From an uncultured Bacteroidota bacterium (GTDB lineage Bacteria; Bacteroidota; Bacteroidia; Bacteroidales; UBA12481), in contig CAIXKO010000319.1 in NCBI GenBank assembly GCA_903919925.1, positions 1 to 47,177 of the forward strand: 47,177 nucleotides of DNA, in the 5' to 3' direction. The translations under genes were made by a program, and so were the position numbers. Positions 16,017 through 25,791 of the stretch are shown piece after piece (within the stretch, counting starts at the first letter, position 1; each line of letters begins with the position of its first letter). The notes beneath the pieces were generated by a model. That model did not search any database and was not told the origin of the DNA. It saw only the letters and a list, made by a program, of their open reading frames with translations.

Positions 16017-18944
16017 CTACAATTCAATGATCAGCGAAACAATCCCAAATGGTAACATTTCTATCTTTTTCCCTACTTCCGCACCCGGCGTTTCATCTGC
16101 AATGCAAGTGCGGATTGAGCCGGGCTTGAATGAAGGAAATGAAAGATTTAAAACTTCCTTTTTATTGGAAACCGACCTTAACCGAACAATGATTGATTTT
16201 CCGTCTGAAGAAGTTTTTATGATCGAAATGAAAATGGAATTATTATCAATTAAAATGAATTCATTTAGTTTAATCTTTTCTTTTACCGGAACTGCAATTA
16301 ATGGCTGCGATTGTTCCAGTCCGAAGCGGTTGGCTTTTACCGGATCATATGCCTCATGATGAGGTAATATCCGGTACCGGAAATCCAGATTGCCTTCCTG
16401 AGAAAGTGGAAAATTGGTGTGCCAATGATTGTTTAGTGCCCAGGAATAGATGGTCGAACTCAATGGCAAATCCTTAATCCATTCAGGCGAATGAACGGCT
16501 CCACCCATAATATTTGCTGTCAAATGGCCACTTTCGAAAGTTGGCGCGTCGAGCGAACACCAGGTGATTCCCTTATCTGCATTTGAAATATCCAGCCAGC
16601 GCTGAAAACAGATCCAGTTTCGATTCCCGGCTGGCAGTTGATCAGCATCTATTTCTACAATACTCCACGGGATGTCTATCCGGGTGCGGCCATCGGGAAT
16701 ATCAAAAGAAAATCCAAAATGAATTCCTTCCTTTTTGGTTATTGCAATTTTATCAACCTGGTTGTTGATTTCAATAACCTGTTTACCGGCTAATATCCTG
16801 ACCTCACGGATCAATTTGCGGCAACCTTCTGCTTTTGATTCTACCTGTATAGTTGCCAATAGTGGCCCGTTTTCTTTAATTTTTAGTTGTACTTCAGTTG
16901 GTAAAGAGGGTTTTCCGTTTTTAGGCAAATATCTGAAGCTGTTGATATTACAACTATCTTTGCCATTAACATATTCAGTTCCTGCCTGATCAGTTATTCG
17001 GGTAATATCTCCTGTTTCAGGATCTAAAGTTATTTTAATCAGGCCATTATCCAGTGTATTCCCTTTTGCCAACTTACGATCAGATTTTGGACCCTCATCG
17101 GTACCCAAATGGAAATTTCTGCTTCCGTATGCCGGGATATCAGATGCCATAAATACCAGCTCTCCTGTGCTCAGAATTTGAGTTGCCAGATAGTTGTTTT
17201 GGTCATCTTTCACCGATCGAAAACCTTTGCTCTGATCAGGGGAAAGAGTTATTAACCCGCTTCGCTGCCAGGCTAAAGTATTGAATACGGCTATCAGATT
17301 GGATTTTTCCCGGGATATCTTTTTCGTGACATTGGTCAGCAGCTGCCGGCTGCCGGAATCTGCGGTTTTAAAGAAGTTCTGCTTAACCCGCCAGATTTCA
17401 TCCTGCATATCTGCCTTATTTGGATCCATATAGCACCAGGTATGCTCCGATCCCATTAAAACATTGCGCCAGGCTTCATTCATCTCCGTCCGGGGAGCTT
17501 GTTCCCCTGAATGAAGCATCGACCAAAGTATATCTGCCTGAATCAACCGCTCCTTAGCCTGGCGGTTCATGGAGGTTTCCTTGGCAGCTGTTCCTAAACC
17601 ATCTGTCCAGTATTCGGTAAAATCACCTCTGAATGAGGGAATTATATCTCCATATTTTTTCTCGAAAGCCGACATGATATCGGTCGAACTTGAAATGACC
17701 AGGTGGGGAAATGCATATTCCTCATTCCAGCTTTTTACCGCATCAGGCAAATCCGCATCTACCGGGGTATTATCGGCCATCGCCCAGGTCATCGGGAAAA
17801 TAGTATAAGGATAATCAATGTTGGCTTCGAGTTCCTTAAGTTTTGCCCACAAATAGTTGTCAATAAAGTTATCACGGGGATGATCGGTTTTTACGATCTG
17901 AATTAATTTTTCCGGATCCTTCTGACCGGCCATCAATGGCCAGTATTTGAATCCTTTGGCCCTGGCCCCAGGGGTATAATCGCCCGGTTGGAGAAATAGT
18001 ATTTTCGAAACCCCATCCTGCCCGATCCACCAGAACGGCTTGAAATTGAGCTGGTCGGATAACCCTGTACGATCGGAACCGTTAAAAGGTACAAATGCGT
18101 ATTTAATCCCAAACTGAACAGCCATCGGCACAATTCCCCACGACATACCGGGAATATCCACCTGAACAATGGTTCTAACTGGTACACCCGTTTGTTTTTC
18201 CAGATTTTTAGCGTCCCCAAAGAGGCGCGGAAACTCCTCATCTGCTGTAACGCTTGTATTATCATTGATATAACCTGCATCCAAACAAACATAACCTTTA
18301 CGAATGGCATCCATTAATTCCTCCTTTTCAGCCGGAGTTGCGTTTTTTAGATACCGTTCAACAGGCCAGATCACCTCAGGATTCCAAACATAACGTGCAC
18401 CCTCAGGATAATGAGCCGTTTCCTTTGCCAGTTTCATCCCGTTAATCAGGTTCCGCTTATGGATAATTTCAACATTTGCCTGTGTGTTGGTATATCCAAT
18501 ATCAACATGTGAATGCGGATAAATATATACGGTCCATTGCCTTTGTTTGGGTAAAACAAATGATTTCCTGATGATTTTATCTCCGGAATTTACCTGGACG
18601 AAAATTTGAATTTCTTTATCTGTTCCTAATCCGGATGGGAGCGTGACGGCAGTGGTATCAATCCCATTCTCTCCCGGAATCAGATGGGAAACGGTGGACT
18701 TGTCATCTACAGTAGCAACAATATCAGATGGATGATATAATTTACCGCCAATAAAGGTGAGGACTACCTCCCTTGCTGGTTTGCCATCTTTCCCGAACCG
18801 ATAGATGCTGGTAGAGGTGCATTTGATATCGGTGGGAAATGAGGATTCAACAGGTGCTTTAGCCGGATTTACCTTGATTGCAGGCTGTTGGGCAAGACTG
18901 GTAAGAGATAGTAAGGCAACAATGGAGAGAAGGAGAGTTTTCAT
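16017..18944 (-). CDS. GH38-family alpha-mannosidase-like exported enzyme (copy 1)
   Basis: The start at 18944 is chosen because it opens with a signal peptide (MKTLLLSIVALLSLTSLA) and gives 975 residues; the longer frame to 19067 has no leader. GH38 retaining alpha-mannosidases use a zinc site and an Asp nucleophile. Here the metal motif is PHSHVDIGYTN (His144, His146, Asp148). The nucleophile candidate is Asp263 in VDIPGMSWG, aligned with the D-P-F-G-H-S segment of Golgi mannosidase II. The C-terminal half has the GH38 beta-sandwich pattern (LDNGLIKITLDPETGDITRI). Its stop is 51 bases upstream of the GH29 multidomain gene, so the two form an operon. The 223-base upstream gap to 19167 holds no box I trust. 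Confidence 0.9.
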   Translation of the reverse strand: MKTLLLSIVALLSLTSLAQQPAIKVNPAKAPVESSFPTDIKCTSTSIYRFGKDGKPAREVVLTFIGGKLYHPSDIVATVDDKSTVSHLIPGENGIDTTAVTLPSGLGTDKEIQIFVQVNSGDKIIRKSFVLPKQRQWTVYIYPHSHVDIGYTNTQANVEIIHKRNLINGMKLAKETAHYPEGARYVWNPEVIWPVERYLKNATPAEKEELMDAIRKGYVCLDAGYINDNTSVTADEEFPRLFGDAKNLEKQTGVPVRTIVQVDIPGMSWGIVPMAVQFGIKYAFVPFNGSDRTGLSDQLNFKPFWWIGQDGVSKILFLQPGDYTPGARAKGFKYWPLMAGQKDPEKLIQIVKTDHPRDNFIDNYLWAKLKELEANIDYPYTIFPMTWAMADNTPVDADLPDAVKSWNEEYAFPHLVISSSTDIMSAFEKKYGDIIPSFRGDFTEYWTDGLGTAAKETSMNRQAKERLIQADILWSMLHSGEQAPRTEMNEAWRNVLMGSEHTWCYMDPNKADMQDEIWRVKQNFFKTADSGSRQLLTNVTKKISREKSNLIAVFNTLAWQRSGLITLSPDQSKGFRSVKDDQNNYLATQILSTGELVFMASDIPAYGSRNFHLGTDEGPKSDRKLAKGNTLDNGLIKITLDPETGDITRITDQAGTEYVNGKDSCNINSFRYLPKNGKPSLPTEVQLKIKENGPLLATIQVESKAEGCRKLIREVRILAGKQVIEINNQVDKIAITKKEGIHFGFSFDIPDGRTRIDIPWSIVEIDADQLPAGNRNWICFQRWLDISNADKGITWCSLDAPTFESGHLTANIMGGAVHSPEWIKDLPLSSTIYSWALNNHWHTNFPLSQEGNLDFRYRILPHHEAYDPVKANRFGLEQSQPLIAVPVKEKIKLNEFILIDNNSIFISIIKTSSDGKSIIVRLRSVSNKKEVLNLSFPSFKPGSIRTCIADETPGAEVGKKIEMLPFGIVSLIIEL

Positions 18945-19167
18945 GCGGCAATGAGTGAGATTTCTTAGCAATAATAAGGAATTTGAAGGAAATATCAGAG
19001 GATTCGATGAAGTGGTTTGGCTTTGGCAATTCGGGCTATTCCGCGTTACGTGTGAATCGTCTAACATTTATCATCAGCATACTTTCAATCATTCTTTTCA
19101 TTTTCCCATCTTTGTATTTGATAATCCCTCTCAGCTTTAAGAACAATTCCCTTGAAATATTTCACCG

Positions 19168-20478
19168 ATGTCAGTTAAAAGCTTTCTTTCAGGATCAGCT
19201 CTGTTTTGTATTCTGATCTTTGGCTATAAAATATCATCAGCGCAAAATATCAGTATTACATTTTCAGCAACCAGCGGAGATAATAGCATCGACACAGTAA
19301 AGGTTACGAACCAAAGGACAACCCGGAGCGTCACACTGCCGGGGGACCAAACTCTGGCATTGTCACCGATCACCGGTTTATCTGCTATTCCAATTGTTGC
19401 AGATCAGGAAATAATCTATCCGAATCCATTTCAGGGAAATGCAGCATTCATTTCCGTAGTTCAGGAATCTCAGACGGTGTATCTGAAGATTCAAAACCTG
19501 ATGGGGCAGGTTGTTTCTCAAACAACTGTTTTTATTCAACCGGGTACGAATGAATTTTCAATTTCGGTTAGTACATCGGGCATTTACTTGGTAACTATGT
19601 CAACTGTTAAAAGAACAGTTAGTTATAAAATCTTTTGTACCGATGCAGCCGGTGGAAGGAATGCGGTTCTTTACCATGGAAATACGTCTGGCGGAAATGG
19701 TAATCATACAGAATTAAAACTAAATGGCACTCAGTCGGGATATACCCTCGGATACTCATTGGGGGATATCCTCCAATACCGGTGTAAAAGCGGTAATAAT
19801 ATCACGATAATTACTGATTCTCCTTCTTCATCAAGAAACTACTCCGTGGATTTTGCTCCCTGCGCTGATCCTGATGGCACGCATTATCAGGTAGTTCAAA
19901 TCGGGGACCAATGGTGGATGGCCGAAAACCTGGCCTGGCTCACTGAAGTGAGTCCTGTCTGGTTCGGATCACCAACGGCGAATTATTATTATGTGTATGA
20001 ATACCAGGGTACTAGTGTTGCTGAAGCCAAAAAAAGCTCGAATTACCAGAAATACGGAGTTATTTATAACTGGCTTGCAGCCATGAACGGTGCCGTCGGC
20101 AGCAAGGAAAATCCCAGTGGAGTTCAGGGTGCATGCCCAACAGGATGGCACCTGCCCAGCCAGGCAGAATGGGATGAACTGATAAACTTTTTGGGCGCAG
20201 ATGCCGGATTTAAAATGAAAGCAACTTCGGGCTGGGTAGAAAGTAGCGGCAGTGGTAATAATTCAAGTGGCTTCAATGGTCTTCCTGGTGGTTTGAGGAT
20301 CACGGACCAATCCGGAGGCTTTCGGGGGCTAGGAGCTTACGGCTATTTCTGGTCTGCTTCAGAGTATTCAGGAACAATTGCCTTTCACACCACCTTGAAT
20401 TGGTTTACCAGTGTTGTGCAAAGTATTTACGCTGATTACAAGGATGTTGGGATTTCGGTGAGGTGTTTAAGGGACTAA
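19168..20478 (+). CDS. FISUMP-domain exported protein with internal T9SS-sorting-like module
   Basis: A 436-residue exported protein, with a leader ending in KISSA. Residues about 80-152 look like a Por-secretion/T9SS type A C-terminal module (IIYPNPFQGNA, LKIQNLMGQVV, STSGIYLVTM). It lies in the N-terminal half rather than at the C-terminus, where a sorting signal normally sits. Residues about 230-436 are a FISUMP domain (Fibrobacter succinogenes major paralogous domain). It has DPDGTHYQVVQIGDQWWMAE, CPTGWHLPSQAEWDEL, and the typical ending VGISVRCLRD. FISUMP proteins are surface-exposed and of unknown function, with a C-type-lectin-like appearance. It converges on the GH38-like gene at 20566; I see no strong terminator in the 87-base gap. 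Confidence 0.9.
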   Translation: MSVKSFLSGSALFCILIFGYKISSAQNISITFSATSGDNSIDTVKVTNQRTTRSVTLPGDQTLALSPITGLSAIPIVADQEIIYPNPFQGNAAFISVVQESQTVYLKIQNLMGQVVSQTTVFIQPGTNEFSISVSTSGIYLVTMSTVKRTVSYKIFCTDAAGGRNAVLYHGNTSGGNGNHTELKLNGTQSGYTLGYSLGDILQYRCKSGNNITIITDSPSSSRNYSVDFAPCADPDGTHYQVVQIGDQWWMAENLAWLTEVSPVWFGSPTANYYYVYEYQGTSVAEAKKSSNYQKYGVIYNWLAAMNGAVGSKENPSGVQGACPTGWHLPSQAEWDELINFLGADAGFKMKATSGWVESSGSGNNSSGFNGLPGGLRITDQSGGFRGLGAYGYFWSASEYSGTIAFHTTLNWFTSVVQSIYADYKDVGISVRCLRD

Positions 20479-20565
20479 AAGCACCTGGGCATTCCATACA
20501 AGCAGAAATTGATTATTCTTTTTCAGCCAGAGAACCAATGCTTTTCGAGATTAATTAGCGCCTTT

Positions 20566-23268
20566 TTAGTCCGGCACATCCCCTAATACAAAACTGACCG
20601 GTCCATAAGCTTTCAACCCAAAAGTAATTTTGCCACCACTGATTTTGATTGGCTCTCCAATCTTTTCCCCCCTTAGATTTACCGGAGTGGCGGTTGTAAA
20701 CCTGTTGCCTGAAGGCAATGTAACTTCCAGATTTCCATTAATACCTCCCTGTTCCCAAACTCTCAGAATGGTTCCCGGGCCATCCGGATTCGGGCCAAAG
20801 GCCGTTAACGCAACGCCTTTCCTCGATAAGCCTACACCTGCCTGGGTAACCGGCAATTTTCCCGGATTACTTCTTGATCGTCCAACTTTTAGTGGAACCC
20901 GTGCCTCCATAGCTGGTGTGTAAAGGGTAGATTCCGAGTTAAATTTGTTGAATGACCACAACCTTACCCGTGAGCTCATGCGCTCCCCGTTGCCGATCCA
21001 GGCAACAAAATTGGTGCGCCAGTGATTATTGTACAAATTAATATATACGTATGGTTTGGATGGCTCATATCGCTTATCAAACTGATATTCACCAGGCATG
21101 CCGAGGCTCACTACCGGAGAATCTTCGGAGCACAGACCAACTCCGCTTCCGGAATTTCCATCATAAACAGCTACCCCGGTATTGATCCACGATAAATGAA
21201 AATTCGAGTTATCGATCTTAAAGTCTTTTACCGGATCCATATCGGCACCAAGCCGGCCTAACCGATATTTGGGATTATCAACCTTAAATGGCAAACAAAT
21301 CCACCCGGCTTCGGGCCAGCCATCTGGTTGCTTTTGCCAACTTACCTCCAGATCGGCCACCGGCTGCCCTGCAGGAAGTGTCAGGCGGATAGATATTCGC
21401 TGGGGCTGACCGGGTCCTGGAATGGTGCCGGTCATCACCGCGGTAACATCAATCGGGCTTTTCTTAAGTTTTAGGGTCATATTCGCCAGTAAGGCCGAAC
21501 GATACAAACTATCCTTTGGCATATCGTAAGCCACAAAGCATACCCGGTGGCCCACATACTGCGGATATAATGATTTTGCCAGCCAATTGGAAAGATCCTG
21601 ATAGCCAAAACGTTCATAAAGATATTGACCGAATCCCTGCGGCGCCGACTGATCTACAAGTTCCTTTCCTGACCTTTTATCAATCAAGCTGCTGATAAGG
21701 CCTCGTTTTGCATCAAAAGTGGCCTTGAAAAAAGGACTTTCTATGACGCTCGTCGTTTCATCTATCTCTAATTCATTTTTTACCGGGATTTCCTGAGAGG
21801 CAATAAAGGTCCGATAGCCCATCGGTGGAATATCTTTAACAAAAAACCTCGATACAGGTGCGGCATTTTCAAGAGCAGGGTATTCAGGTGAAATCACTAC
21901 TGCCGGCCCCCCATCGGCAGGCTTTAATGACTTGAATGCCGGAAGGATGCGCGTATCCATTACCACCTCCCCATCGCGTTTCCAGGGCAGCGGATTGTAA
22001 ACAACAATACGTGGTTCCCTGATACTAACGTTATCAGCCAATGTGGCAATCGCATCGTCATAGGGCTCTTTAATAAGCTGTTGAACGGAATTTACATAAT
22101 CAGCATGGTCCTTCCACGATTTTTCCATCAACCGGTACTGCGGCGGAAGGCCCTCGGCCCATAAGCTATCCCAGGCCGGGCCGTAAGGTATTTTCAGATA
22201 ATGCTGGTTGGCCAGCCCCCACGTATGCTCCGTATAAAGCATGCTCTTTTCGTATGCCTGCGAAACGGCCTTGGAGATATCCGGAATGAATATCCCCCAG
22301 CACTTCTCTAATGTGGTAAGCTCATCCACCCCTCCAATTTCAGGCCTGATATTTTGAGCGAGTTTGCTGGCTGCGGGTTGACTCATCGGACCATGGATCC
22401 AAACATCGCCAATATCACTGCGAACCACCGGAAGCTTACTAAGATCTTCTTTCATAATGAGATTTGCAAAATCATCCATGCTTCCGGCCCTTGCTTTGAT
22501 TCCCTTGCCCTGGTAAAACGCCAGATCCTTATTCACCGTTTCCGGTCCAGGAGGGCCCTGGTTATCACCGGTCATATTGATATAAACCCAGGTTTTAAAT
22601 GGCCAGTTATCGGGTGGCAGCGGGCTGCTGCCGTAACCGTTATTGTAAAGCGTGAGCAATCGGGAACCATCGGGCCCCTCCCACCAGAAAAACAGGGGCA
22701 AGCCATGTTCCATGTTTACTACCGGACCGCCCATGTGATAGAATTTGATGCCGGCATGAGCAAAAAGGGTAGGGGTAAACCACGATTGCCCCGGTACATC
22801 ACTCATCTTTGCACTTATGGATAATGGCTGACCAAACTGCCTCGATATCGTTGATGAGATATTCAAACCGCGCACCAGATCTTCCATCTCTGCGGTCTCT
22901 GTATGTGTGGTAAAAGGATACGCATGAACTACCAGATTGCCATCCCGGATAGCCTGCTCAATTTTCTGACGGCGCTCCGGTGCCTGCCCTTCCCACAACA
23001 TCTGCTTCATCGGCCATCCCGATACCGTCCACACAAACTGGCTTTCCTTTGGCTGGTGGCTGTTCTTTTCAATCGCCTCCAATACCCGGTCCACCATTTC
23101 TGTACGATATTCATGGACAACATCGTGAACTGTTGACGAATATCCTATATCAAAATGAGTTTTGTAAACAATGATAACTTGCTCAACCGCATTTTTCGAT
23201 TGGCTCACCTGGCCTTGAACAGAGGTGAAAATTAGGGCCGAAATCAAAAGCGTAATCAGGTTTTTCAT
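20566..23268 (-). CDS. GH38-like exported glycosidase (copy 2, divergent)
   Basis: The start at 23268 gives a signal peptide (MKNLITLLISALIFTSVQG) and 900 residues. The catalytic region begins close to the N-terminus with YKTHFDIGYSS. His38 and Asp40 fit the GH38 metal ligands, but the first His of the usual HxHxD is Lys. The nucleophile candidate is Asp157 in SDVPGQSWF. A GH38-type beta-sandwich C-half follows (IESPFFKATFDAKRGLISSL). DUF5054-type proteins share this look, so the family may be GH38-related rather than classical GH38. It is transcribed alone: its neighbours on both sides are on the other strand. Mannose specificity is an inference from family only. Confidence 0.85.
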   Translation of the reverse strand: MKNLITLLISALIFTSVQGQVSQSKNAVEQVIIVYKTHFDIGYSSTVHDVVHEYRTEMVDRVLEAIEKNSHQPKESQFVWTVSGWPMKQMLWEGQAPERRQKIEQAIRDGNLVVHAYPFTTHTETAEMEDLVRGLNISSTISRQFGQPLSISAKMSDVPGQSWFTPTLFAHAGIKFYHMGGPVVNMEHGLPLFFWWEGPDGSRLLTLYNNGYGSSPLPPDNWPFKTWVYINMTGDNQGPPGPETVNKDLAFYQGKGIKARAGSMDDFANLIMKEDLSKLPVVRSDIGDVWIHGPMSQPAASKLAQNIRPEIGGVDELTTLEKCWGIFIPDISKAVSQAYEKSMLYTEHTWGLANQHYLKIPYGPAWDSLWAEGLPPQYRLMEKSWKDHADYVNSVQQLIKEPYDDAIATLADNVSIREPRIVVYNPLPWKRDGEVVMDTRILPAFKSLKPADGGPAVVISPEYPALENAAPVSRFFVKDIPPMGYRTFIASQEIPVKNELEIDETTSVIESPFFKATFDAKRGLISSLIDKRSGKELVDQSAPQGFGQYLYERFGYQDLSNWLAKSLYPQYVGHRVCFVAYDMPKDSLYRSALLANMTLKLKKSPIDVTAVMTGTIPGPGQPQRISIRLTLPAGQPVADLEVSWQKQPDGWPEAGWICLPFKVDNPKYRLGRLGADMDPVKDFKIDNSNFHLSWINTGVAVYDGNSGSGVGLCSEDSPVVSLGMPGEYQFDKRYEPSKPYVYINLYNNHWRTNFVAWIGNGERMSSRVRLWSFNKFNSESTLYTPAMEARVPLKVGRSRSNPGKLPVTQAGVGLSRKGVALTAFGPNPDGPGTILRVWEQGGINGNLEVTLPSGNRFTTATPVNLRGEKIGEPIKISGGKITFGLKAYGPVSFVLGDVPD

Positions 23269-23445
23269 GGTTTGAAAATAGGGAAAATAGCGACAAATGA
23301 CGCCCACTCCCACTGATTATTATGATTGTTATGATTATCTTTCACGCAAGCAGGTAAGGGCCAATATTCGATTGAAACCGATAAGCCATTCACTTACCAT
23401 AGATATCAAAAAACTGATATATCGTTCTTTCTGAAACAGTTCTTT

Positions 23446-25680
23446 ATGAAATCTTTACAAATTCTATTTTTTCTTTTCACTGCCTTCACCGGATTGTTTT
23501 CCCAAACTTCAGGTGAAAGGGTTTTCATTCATACCGACCGAAAAGTGTACGCTTCATCCGATACAGTGCACTTCAAAGCCTATCTGAATAATCCAACAAC
23601 CAGAGCATCAAAAAGTAATCGGCTTTTCCTGTGTTTGCTTGACCCCGCTGGTAAACCAGCTGTTGATTTTAATTCCCCGGTTGAGAAATATCAGGCAGCC
23701 GGAGCGTTGGTTTTGCCTGATTCTCTGACCGAAGGGGAGTATCGATTAGTTGCGTATACTGATCAAATGGAGGATGGATCCCCCAGGGATGCCTGGTCCG
23801 GAAAACTTTTTATCAGAGAAAATGTTTTTCCTGGTCTCCTGATCTCACTCAAACTGGATGCTAAATGGTATGTTCCAGGCGAATCAGCTCAGCTAAGTAT
23901 CCAAATCATTTATCAGGATGGCAAACCATTTAGTGATGGCCAATTCGCTTATCTGGCCTGCAAAAATGGAGTGCCTTATCAAAATGGAATCAGTAAAACC
24001 GATCAGAATGGTAACGATAGCTTTCTGGTCAGAATCCCGGGCTCACAGGAGGAGGGTCTGATAACCGTGGCTGTTAATACGCAATTTGATAAGCTTAGCG
24101 GATCGGCTTCAATCCTGATTCCGGCAGGCGGAATGCCGGTAACACTGGATTTTTTCCCTGAAGGTGGATTTCTTGTGGAAAAGCTGAATTCTAAAATTGC
24201 ATTCAGAGCGAGCGATTGCGAGGGAAATCCGTTCCCATTTGAAGGGGTAATACTGAATAGCAAAAATATTCCGGTTGATAATATCAAAAGCAGTGATTTG
24301 GGTATCGGATGCTTCAGCATTACCGCAAAAGCATTGGATTCGCTCAAAGTGAAAATTACCAAACCAGCAGGAATCGATAAGATTTTTTTTCTGCCAAAGA
24401 TTCAGAACAAAGGGGTTCAATTGAAACTGGCAAAACGTAACGCTGAATCACTGGATTTTATTATCAGATCTAATGATCCTGCCAAAGGTTTGCAATTGTT
24501 GGCCAAAGCGATATCGGGCGGACAAACAATCTCCACCTTTACTCTCGATCTTGTTGATTCACTTTCCATCCAGGTGCCAATCGTTGGAATATCAGGAGAA
24601 TCAGTTGGAATAATCCTGATCAGGAACGATGGTCAGGTGGTGGCCCAAAGGACAGTCTGGTTAGGTCAACCTTCACCGGGGATTATCATCGGCAGCGAAT
24701 CGGGAAAAGGGAAAAAAGTGGAATTAAATAATGTTTGCCTTGCAATTATGAGCCCCGGTGGTAATCCTCTGGCCGGGACATTTAGTATCTCTGTTTACGA
24801 TGCAGTTATGAGCCCGGAGTGGAACCGTGAACCCGATATCAGGTCATGGTCTCTTTTAGGTTTGATTGCAAATGCCCTTCCCCCTGGCTATTTCTCAGAT
24901 CCACCCGCAGTAGATTGGGATTTGATTGATAATCTGATGCTTTCACTGGTGCCCGATATTACCTTGAATCGAACCCCAACTGCCCTTGTTGAGTCTTTCA
25001 GAAATAGGCTCCTTAAGTATTTTAAGCCAGGTCCCCTCGAAAGTCTGGTTTTGCAGTTTCACAAGGACCGTTTTTTTAACGAATATTTACTGTCCGCTAA
25101 ACCAAACCTTCCTTCCTTTATTAAAAACAATCAAAAGTATTTTCAGGAATTGGGTGTGCTTCCTGGAAAATTAACTCCGGACGATAGAATCCGCCAGCAG
25201 CTGGAGATTGGGGTTCCAATTCTCAGCATTATCCGGTCAATAAAACCCTACACGCTAACTGATAATCAGATTTATTTTAGCAAAGGCAAGAATTCACTGG
25301 AATATCCGAAGGGCGCATTGTTTATTATCGATGGCGCTGAAAAGGGTTATAAAGTTGACGTTCTCAGCTATTTCAGCCCCTTTGATATTGCTACTATTAA
25401 AGTCACCGAAAAGATTTCTGATATTCTGAAGTATTCAGCCGATGCAGGAGGTCTGGTGCTCATTACTACAAAAAAGGCTCAACCTGACTCAGGCGCAGGA
25501 TCATCAAAACCAAAGAACTTATTCAATCCAACACTATTTTGGAGCCCGCTAACTGAAACTAAATCTTCTGCCCCGGTTAACCTCAGCATCCCCAGGCCAG
25601 TCCTGAAAACTACCTGGCGCATGATTATCCAGGGTGTGGATGAAAAAGGTAACTTTTTGGAATCCAGGCTGCTGTTTTAA
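23446..25680 (+). CDS. MG2-type exported protein with TonB-plug-like C-terminal domain
   Basis: A 744-residue exported protein (leader ends near FTGLFSQ). The N-terminal part matches the Bacteroidota MG2/alpha-2-macroglobulin-like pattern: GERVFIHTDRKVYASSDTV, then FKAYL and EGEYRLVAYTDQ. Further Ig-like beta-domains follow (WYVPGESAQLSIQI). Residues about 615-685 resemble the plug domain of TonB-dependent receptors (GALFIIDGAEKG, FDIATIKVTE, AGGLVLITTKK). However, no 22-strand barrel follows, so it cannot be a transporter itself. Such proteins occur widely in Bacteroidota with unknown function. It stands alone between opposite- or separately promoted genes; a 7-bp hairpin lies 22 bases after its stop. 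Confidence 0.82.
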   Translation: MKSLQILFFLFTAFTGLFSQTSGERVFIHTDRKVYASSDTVHFKAYLNNPTTRASKSNRLFLCLLDPAGKPAVDFNSPVEKYQAAGALVLPDSLTEGEYRLVAYTDQMEDGSPRDAWSGKLFIRENVFPGLLISLKLDAKWYVPGESAQLSIQIIYQDGKPFSDGQFAYLACKNGVPYQNGISKTDQNGNDSFLVRIPGSQEEGLITVAVNTQFDKLSGSASILIPAGGMPVTLDFFPEGGFLVEKLNSKIAFRASDCEGNPFPFEGVILNSKNIPVDNIKSSDLGIGCFSITAKALDSLKVKITKPAGIDKIFFLPKIQNKGVQLKLAKRNAESLDFIIRSNDPAKGLQLLAKAISGGQTISTFTLDLVDSLSIQVPIVGISGESVGIILIRNDGQVVAQRTVWLGQPSPGIIIGSESGKGKKVELNNVCLAIMSPGGNPLAGTFSISVYDAVMSPEWNREPDIRSWSLLGLIANALPPGYFSDPPAVDWDLIDNLMLSLVPDITLNRTPTALVESFRNRLLKYFKPGPLESLVLQFHKDRFFNEYLLSAKPNLPSFIKNNQKYFQELGVLPGKLTPDDRIRQQLEIGVPILSIIRSIKPYTLTDNQIYFSKGKNSLEYPKGALFIIDGAEKGYKVDVLSYFSPFDIATIKVTEKISDILKYSADAGGLVLITTKKAQPDSGAGSSKPKNLFNPTLFWSPLTETKSSAPVNLSIPRPVLKTTWRMIIQGVDEKGNFLESRLLF

Positions 25681-25702
25681 GTGATCCGGGTGGAGAAACA
25701 AA

Positions 25703-25721
25703 TCCCCAAAAACCTTGGGGA
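25703..25721 (+). terminator. Short hairpin 3' of the MG2 gene (weak terminator candidate)
   Basis: TCCCCAA pairs with TTGGGGA (7 bp) around a 5-base loop, 22 bases after the stop. No immediate T-run follows; only TTTT comes 8 bases later. It overlaps the candidate -33 element of the next gene. Confidence 0.4.
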
Positions 25722-25747
25722 AACTAAACTTTTGATCGTTATTTTTG
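25715..25747 (+). promoter_or_regulatory. Candidate Bacteroidota promoter (TTG-N22-TATTTTTG)
   Basis: A TTG at 25715-25717 and an exact TAnnTTTG at 25740-25747 are separated by 22 bases. They lie 44 bases before the ATG of the SDR gene. Spacing is within the range seen for the phylum. Confidence 0.55.
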
Positions 25748-25791
25748 TACTTCATTAACCTATTAAACAATTAATTCAATACTAAATTCAG

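Noticed and set aside
18945-19167. tRNA or small RNA in the gap between GH38 copy 1 and the FISUMP gene
   Set aside because: No cloverleaf, hairpin with T-run, or conserved RNA motif is visible in either strand.
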